Origin: Proteobacteria bacterium UBA2996
Lineage (GTDB): Bacteria; Pseudomonadota; Gammaproteobacteria; Arenicellales; UBA868
Direction of reading: 5' to 3'
Length of the DNA stretch: 10,000 nt
Assembly (NCBI GenBank): GCA_002346525.1
Contig: DDZY01000086.1
Span: 5,075-15,074, forward strand
Positions within the stretch are counted from its first letter, which is position 1. Every line of letters begins with the position of its first letter. Under the pieces are notes generated by a model, which ran no database searches, had not been told where the DNA came from, and worked only from the letters and a program-made list of their open reading frames with translations. Of this stretch, positions 5,966 to 10,000 are shown in pieces. A program made the position numbers and the translations under genes.

Positions 5966-7588
5966 ATGGCCGCCAATAACGCAACATCGGTTGAGCCGCT
6001 GCTGACGGCTGACGGGACACCGCTAAAAACCAGTCTGCAGCGCTCGCTGCGACGCAGCAAACTGCGAGCGACAGCGCTGGTACTGCCCCCGCTGCTTTTC
6101 CTGATCGGCCTTTTTGTTCTGCCGATCGGCAACCTGCTTACCCGCAGTACCGACGACACCCTCATTAATCATCAACTGCCGCTCACGTTTGCCATGCTCG
6201 GCCAGTGGGACCGTCAGGAGTTGCCGGATGAAAGCCTCTTCGAGGCAATCTTTCTGGATCTCACCAGTCTGAACAAGTACCTCATTAAAGATAACTTTGC
6301 GACCGCGGTCGATCCTGATGATCCGGCCTGGAAGATTCAGATACCGAAAAAAGGCCCCTATCGGGACGCGATGATCGAAATCGCACCGCACTGGAAAGAT
6401 GCAAAGACGTGGCTGCTGATTTATGAAATTGCAATAACCGCAGCCGAAGCGACCGGGACCGAGAGGGAAATCAAGCATCAGCAAAAGCGGGCCCAGTTCA
6501 AGATCTGCTCGATGCTAACGCCGCTCACCAATGCAACCTGTTCCAAACTGTACAAGGTGCTCAACGAGTGGGATGGCGTCAGCGAACCTGATGAAGCCCT
6601 CTTTGAGGCGTTGTATAAAGATCTGGCGTCTGCCAATAAGTATCTGCTCGGCAAATCGAGCACCCGAATGAACTATGAAAAACCCGGGTTCAAGAGCCTG
6701 ATCAAGAAATCGGGTCGGAAGCTCAAAAAGGTCAACGAGCCGCCCTATAAGGAGGCCATGATAAAGGCTGATAAACGGTGGGGCGATATCGGTTTCTGGC
6801 ATGCCTTACTGGCGATGCAAAAGCCCCAGACCAGCGGTTATTACCTCAATGCGGTTGACCGGAAGTGGGATGAGAACCGCGAGGTTGTGATGCAGCCTGA
6901 AGAACGCCAGGTCTATGTGATGCTGTGGTGGCGGACGTTCCTCGTCAGCCTGATCGTGACGGTGGGCTGTCTGCTGCTGGCTTACCCGGTAGCGCATCTT
7001 CTGGCAACGCTGCCGCTGAAGTACTCGAATTTACTGATGATCTGCGTACTGATGCCGTTCTGGACCTCACTGCTGGTCCGCATCGTGGCCTGGATGATCA
7101 TGCTACAGCAGGAAGGGGTCGTCAACGACACCCTCGTCATGCTCGGTCTGCCTGATGAGCACCGCCTGCCGATGATGTACAACTTCACCGGCACGATTAT
7201 CGTAATGATCCAGATTCTGCTGCCGTTCATGATCCTGCCGATCTACAGCGTCATGAAAACCATCCCGCCGAGTTACATGAAAGCAGCACAGAACCTTGGA
7301 GCGCCGCCATCGTTGGCCTTTCTGAGGGTTTATATGCCACAGACGCTTCCGGGAATCGGAGCCGGCGTGATTCTGGTCTTTATCGTAGCGATCGGTTACT
7401 ACATCACTCCCGAACTCGTGGGCGGCAAGGACGGCCGACTGATTGGCAATATGGTGGCTTATCACATGCAGAAGTCACTAAACTGGGGCCTTGCAGCAGC
7501 GATGGGCTCTATTCTTCTGGCAGGCATCCTGATCCTCTACTGGATCTACGACAAGATTGTCGGCATCGACAACATGAAGCTGGGCTAA
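5966..7588 (+). CDS. PotB-type ABC permease with large duplicated periplasmic insert
   Basis: An inner-membrane channel subunit of the importer, 540 residues; PotB/PotH proteins are usually about 275-320. Membrane helix 1 is at about 36-58. The remaining five lie at about 322-345, 353-380, 408-430, 459-480 and 508-528. The ATPase-contacting EAA loop is recognisable as YMKAAQNLGAPPSLAF (437-452), followed by VYMPQTLPGIGAG. The insertion (about 60-310) sits after helix 1, so it should face the periplasm. It holds two related units at 78-152 and 199-282, each with a WD...PDE.LFEA...DL.S.NKYL core and a P[YF]..AMI...W end. Cysteines at 181 and 192 lie between the units. The ATG at 5966 has no clear Shine-Dalgarno, so the start is moderately uncertain; however, the next part of the frame is a normal cytoplasmic N-terminus. 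The PotC-type gene follows after 4 bp. Confidence 0.87.
   Translation: MAANNATSVEPLLTADGTPLKTSLQRSLRRSKLRATALVLPPLLFLIGLFVLPIGNLLTRSTDDTLINHQLPLTFAMLGQWDRQELPDESLFEAIFLDLTSLNKYLIKDNFATAVDPDDPAWKIQIPKKGPYRDAMIEIAPHWKDAKTWLLIYEIAITAAEATGTEREIKHQQKRAQFKICSMLTPLTNATCSKLYKVLNEWDGVSEPDEALFEALYKDLASANKYLLGKSSTRMNYEKPGFKSLIKKSGRKLKKVNEPPYKEAMIKADKRWGDIGFWHALLAMQKPQTSGYYLNAVDRKWDENREVVMQPEERQVYVMLWWRTFLVSLIVTVGCLLLAYPVAHLLATLPLKYSNLLMICVLMPFWTSLLVRIVAWMIMLQQEGVVNDTLVMLGLPDEHRLPMMYNFTGTIIVMIQILLPFMILPIYSVMKTIPPSYMKAAQNLGAPPSLAFLRVYMPQTLPGIGAGVILVFIVAIGYYITPELVGGKDGRLIGNMVAYHMQKSLNWGLAAAMGSILLAGILILYWIYDKIVGIDNMKLG
6197..6811 (+). repeat. Internal tandem duplication in the permease insert
   Basis: The region encodes permease residues 78-282. 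The first unit (6197-6421) and second unit (6560-6811) share a 26-residue core starting at WD with 16 identical positions, counted by hand, without gaps. They also share a downstream [PY]-[YK]-..-AMI....W segment after a variable lysine-rich stretch. Similarity is much clearer in protein than in DNA, so the duplication is old. Confidence 0.75.
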
Positions 7589-7592
7589 CGCA

Positions 7593-8477
7593 ATGGCACT
7601 TCCAGTCTACGCCACCCCAGCACAACGCCTCTGGCACTACATTTACCTCGTCATCTGTACGCTGGTACTGTTTTTTCTGGTCATGCCCCTGGTAGCCGTG
7701 ATTCCGATTTCGTTCAGCGTATCTCCTTTTCTACAGTTCACGCCAGAAATGCTCCGTCTCGATCCTGAAGCCTTCTCGTTGCGCTGGTATCGAATCATGA
7801 TCGGTGATTGTTCCGATCCCGGAATTACCACAGTCTGTAGCGATAACTGGAAGATTGGCGCCAAGAACAGCCTTTTCATTGGCGTGATTGCGACCTTGCT
7901 GGCTACGACGCTTGGGATCTTGGCAGCGCTGGGGCTCAGCCGGCCCATCATGCCATTTCGAAAGCTGATTATCGCCATCATGATCTCGCCGTTGATTGTG
8001 CCGCTCATCATTACGGCTTCAGGCATGTTCTTTTTCTTTGCCAAGTTCAATCTGGTCTCTACCTACACCGGGCTGATTCTTGCGCACACAGTGCTTGGAC
8101 TGCCGTTTGTGGTGATCACCGTGACAGCGACGCTAGTGGGGTTTGATGTCAATCTGACCAAGGCGGCAGCGAGCCTCGGTGGTGGACCCATCCGCAACTT
8201 CTTCAAGGTTCAGATGCCGCTCATTCTGCCTGGCGTGATTTCGGGAGCGCTGTTCGCATTTATTACCTCGTTCGATGAAGTCGTGATCGTGCTTTTTATT
8301 GGTGGACCCGACCAGGTCACGCTGCCTCGGCAGATGTGGTCCGGTATCCGTCAGGAGATCAGCCCCACTATCCTTTCCGTCGCGACCATCCTGGTGATTC
8401 TATCCATCTGTCTGCTCACTACCGTCGAGCTTCTGAGAAGACGTAGCGAACGGCTGCGTGGCATTCGCCCTACCTAA
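7593..8477 (+). CDS. potC: PotC-type ABC permease
   Basis: The second inner-membrane subunit, 294 residues, slightly longer than typical PotC (about 264). Six membrane helices are visible at about 14-40, 92-115, 124-150, 156-180, 211-235 and 257-280. The EAA loop is LTKAAASLGGGPIRNFF (188-204), followed by VQMPLILPGVISG, and SFDEVVIVLFI is typical of PotC/PotI. The loop between helices 1 and 2 carries a short insertion with Cys73 and Cys82 (GDCSDPGITTVCSD), a possible disulfide in the periplasm. It starts 4 bp after the first permease without a strong ribosome site, which suggests translational coupling. It pairs with the enlarged PotB-type subunit to form the channel. The assignment to the polyamine class is by family resemblance, and the gene symbol is used in that sense only. 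Confidence 0.88.
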   Translation: MALPVYATPAQRLWHYIYLVICTLVLFFLVMPLVAVIPISFSVSPFLQFTPEMLRLDPEAFSLRWYRIMIGDCSDPGITTVCSDNWKIGAKNSLFIGVIATLLATTLGILAALGLSRPIMPFRKLIIAIMISPLIVPLIITASGMFFFFAKFNLVSTYTGLILAHTVLGLPFVVITVTATLVGFDVNLTKAAASLGGGPIRNFFKVQMPLILPGVISGALFAFITSFDEVVIVLFIGGPDQVTLPRQMWSGIRQEISPTILSVATILVILSICLLTTVELLRRRSERLRGIRPT

Positions 8478-8511
8478 CCAACACCGCAAACCCGTGGCAA
8501 GTTCTGTAGAA

Positions 8512-9279
8512 ATGGTTCCTGCATTAAAGGTTTATGACCTGCACAAGCGCTTTGGTGAGGTCGAGGTGCTGAAAGGTGTTCATCTGGATGCCCAGGTCGG
8601 GGACGTGATCTCGATGCTGGGTGCATCCGGGTCAGGCAAAAGCACATTCCTGCGCTGCATCAATCTGCTCGAGACGCCCGACAGCGGTTCTATCACCGTC
8701 CAGGGTGAAACTATCGGGATGACCGTTGACCGCTCGGGGAGTCCGGTCCCTACCGACATGGATCAGGTCATCCGGCTACGAGCCCGTCTCGGCATGGTGT
8801 TTCAAAGTTTCAACCTGTGGCAGCACATGACGGTTCTTGAAAACGTCACTGAAGCCCTGATTCACGTTCTGAAAATGTCCAAGACTGAGGCGCACGAGCG
8901 AGGCTGCGACACGCTGGACAAAGTCGGCATGCTCGATCGCAAGGACTACTACCCGGCGCACATATCCGGAGGCCAGCAACAGCGTGCCGCGATTGCCCGC
9001 GCCCTCGCCATGGAGCCGGACGTCATGTTGTTCGACGAGCCTACCTCGGCACTTGACCCTGAGCTTGTGGGTGAAGTCCTGAAGGTGATGCGGACACTTG
9101 CCGATGAAGGCAGGACCATGATTGTCGTGACCCACGAGATTGGGTTCGCACGGGATGTCTCCAACAAGGTCATTTTCCTGCATGAGGGAGCAATCGAAAC
9201 CGAAGGGCCGCCCGGCGAAATGTTCGATAACCCTGCGTCAGCACGTTTTCGACAGTTTCTGGCCAATGCGTTACATTGA
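8512..9279 (+). CDS. Polar amino acid ABC importer ATPase (HisP-like)
   Basis: A 255-residue cytoplasmic ATPase of the HisP/ArtP/GlnQ class. E. coli HisP is 257. Visible are Walker A GASGSGKST (37-45) followed by FLRCINLLE, Q-loop Gln98 in MVFQSFNLW, signature ISGGQQQR (from 151), Walker B VMLFDEPTSALDPE (from 171) and switch His208 in VTHEIGFA. The insertion before the Q-loop (about 60-92) is as in HisP and OccP. It lacks the TOBE domain, so it is clearly different from the PotA-like ATPase upstream. The start is uncertain: an in-frame GTG at 8458 would overlap the PotC-type gene by 20 bp, and another lies at 8494. I chose the ATG at 8512 because homology begins at once after it. It should power the importer whose binding protein follows 80 bp downstream; permeases are not in the window. 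Confidence 0.87.
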   Translation: MVPALKVYDLHKRFGEVEVLKGVHLDAQVGDVISMLGASGSGKSTFLRCINLLETPDSGSITVQGETIGMTVDRSGSPVPTDMDQVIRLRARLGMVFQSFNLWQHMTVLENVTEALIHVLKMSKTEAHERGCDTLDKVGMLDRKDYYPAHISGGQQQRAAIARALAMEPDVMLFDEPTSALDPELVGEVLKVMRTLADEGRTMIVVTHEIGFARDVSNKVIFLHEGAIETEGPPGEMFDNPASARFRQFLANALH

Positions 9280-9300
9280 AACCGACTGGTCAGCAAATTC

Positions 9301-9320
9301 AATACACTCCGTGTAGTATT
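9301..9320. promoter_or_regulatory. Nested inverted repeats upstream of the second binding protein
   Basis: AATAC (9301-9305) pairs with GTATT (9316-9320), and the overlapping TACAC (9303-9307) pairs with GTGTA (9311-9315). A TAGTAT -10-like hexamer (9314-9319) falls in the same stretch, but I see no convincing -35. It may be an operator/promoter for the binding-protein gene, or chance. Confidence 0.3.
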
Positions 9321-9359
9321 AGCGGGCTGGACTTTCCAACAACCGATGGGAGATGAGAG

Positions 9360-10000
9360 ATGATTAAAAAGAAACTAACCATGCTGGGGCTTGCTGGCCT
9401 GCTCGCCCTGGTCACAGGAACAGCCGTGGCAGGAGGTCATGCGCTGCGCGTCGGCGTTGAAGGCGCCTACCCGCCGTTCTCCTGGAAAGAGGCAGACGGC
9501 ACACTAAAAGGCTTTGATATCGACATGGCAATGGAGGTCTGCAAACGGCTGAATCGCGAATGCGTACTGGTCGAGCAGGAGTGGGACGGTATGATCCCCG
9601 CGCTTCTGGCCAAGAAATTCGATACGATCATCGCCTCGATGTCGATCACGGAAGAGCGCAAGAAAAAGATCGACTTCACAATAAAGTACTACAACACCCC
9701 CGCCAAACTGGTCGCGAAAAAAGATGCCGGCTTTGACGGTACGGCGGCGGGCCTCAACGGCAAGCGCTTAGGTGTGCAACGCGCCACCACACACCAGTGT
9801 TCAGCCGAAAAACTATTCCCGGGTGCAGAACTCGTTCTGTACGCCACTCAGGAAGAGGTCTGGCAGGATCTGGCCGCAGGACGTCTGGATGCCCAGTTGT
9901 CTGACTCGCTGCAGGCCTACGAAGGCTTCCTGGCGTTGGATGCCGGTAGTGGCTTTGATTTCCTCGGCGACGCCATTGATGACGTCGAGTGTCAGGGCGT
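9360..10000 (+). CDS. Polar amino acid ABC binding protein (HisJ-like), 3' end outside window
   Basis: An exported periplasmic receptor, of which the first 213 residues are in the window. The signal peptide ends near TAVA (residue 24). The family-3 signature is clear at GFDIDMAMEVCKRL (51-64), preceded by VGVEGAYPPFSW. Cys61 and Cys68 (CKRLNREC) match the conserved disulfide of HisJ/ArgT. SITEERKKKIDFT (95-107) includes Arg100, at the position of the arginine that holds the ligand carboxylate in HisJ. DLAAGRLDAQLSDS contains Asp182, at the place where the family contacts the ligand amino group. A basic amino acid ligand (arginine, lysine, ornithine, histidine) is therefore likely but not proven. 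The ATG at 9360 follows GGGAG (9348-9352) at 7 bases. It continues past the window, probably with its permease genes next. Confidence 0.87.
   Translation, partial: MIKKKLTMLGLAGLLALVTGTAVAGGHALRVGVEGAYPPFSWKEADGTLKGFDIDMAMEVCKRLNRECVLVEQEWDGMIPALLAKKFDTIIASMSITEERKKKIDFTIKYYNTPAKLVAKKDAGFDGTAAGLNGKRLGVQRATTHQCSAEKLFPGAELVLYATQEEVWQDLAAGRLDAQLSDSLQAYEGFLALDAGSGFDFLGDAIDDVECQG

Noticed and set aside
7103..7465. 120-residue minus-strand open frame inside the PotB-type gene
   Set aside because: Histidine-, arginine- and aspartate-rich shadow of hydrophobic helices read in reverse; no start signal.
8776..9302. Minus-strand open frames of 135 and 117 residues over the HisP-like gene
   Set aside because: Both are shadows of a well-conserved ATPase; no ribosome sites or protein motifs of their own.
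1..10000. CRISPR arrays, insertion sequences, integrase/att sites, tRNA or rRNA genes, known riboswitches
   Set aside because: I found no regularly spaced repeats, transposase-like proteins, terminal inverted repeats, cloverleaf sequences or recognisable aptamer cores.

Overview
The window looks like a chromosomal stretch of a Gram-negative proteobacterium. GC is in the mid-50s by eye, and every transport system has a signal-peptide-bearing periplasmic binding protein. The L,D-transpeptidase/TPR/SH3b set and the GhrA-type reductase fit best with a gammaproteobacterium, but this is inference and I do not name a genus. There are no insertion sequences, phage genes, CRISPR arrays, tRNAs or rRNAs. 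Coding density is high and I see no clear frameshift.

Layout. (1) 2-2286 is a plus-strand cell-envelope group: the 3' part of a tandem SH3b protein, a small exported TPR protein whose likely start overlaps the SH3b stop codon, and an exported YkuD-type L,D-transpeptidase-like protein with its own candidate promoter. (2) 2319-3263, minus strand, is a GhrA-like NAD(P)H-dependent glyoxylate/hydroxypyruvate reductase, convergent with the transpeptidase. (3) 3264-3555 is a 292-bp divergent intergenic region with a perfect 24-bp hairpin/operator-like palindrome and a second, looser inverted repeat. (4) 3556-8477 is a complete polyamine-type (Pot family) ABC importer, in the order ATPase, binding protein, intrinsic terminator, PotB-type permease, PotC-type permease. 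(5) 8512-10000 is the start of a second importer of the polar amino acid (HisP/HisJ) type: ATPase, then a binding protein cut by the window end. Its permeases must lie beyond the window if they are linked.

How the parts work together. In the Pot-type importer the binding protein captures substrate in the periplasm and passes it to the two-permease channel, driven by the ATPase. The terminator just after the binding-protein gene fits the usual need for more binding protein than membrane subunits. The second importer follows almost without a gap, so the two may share a transcript. The most unusual object is the first permease. At 540 residues it is nearly twice the usual size, because roughly 250 residues are inserted after the first membrane helix. 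That insert, predicted periplasmic, contains two diverged copies of one ~75-85-residue unit. Its role is unknown to me, and it is the best candidate here for something worth following up.
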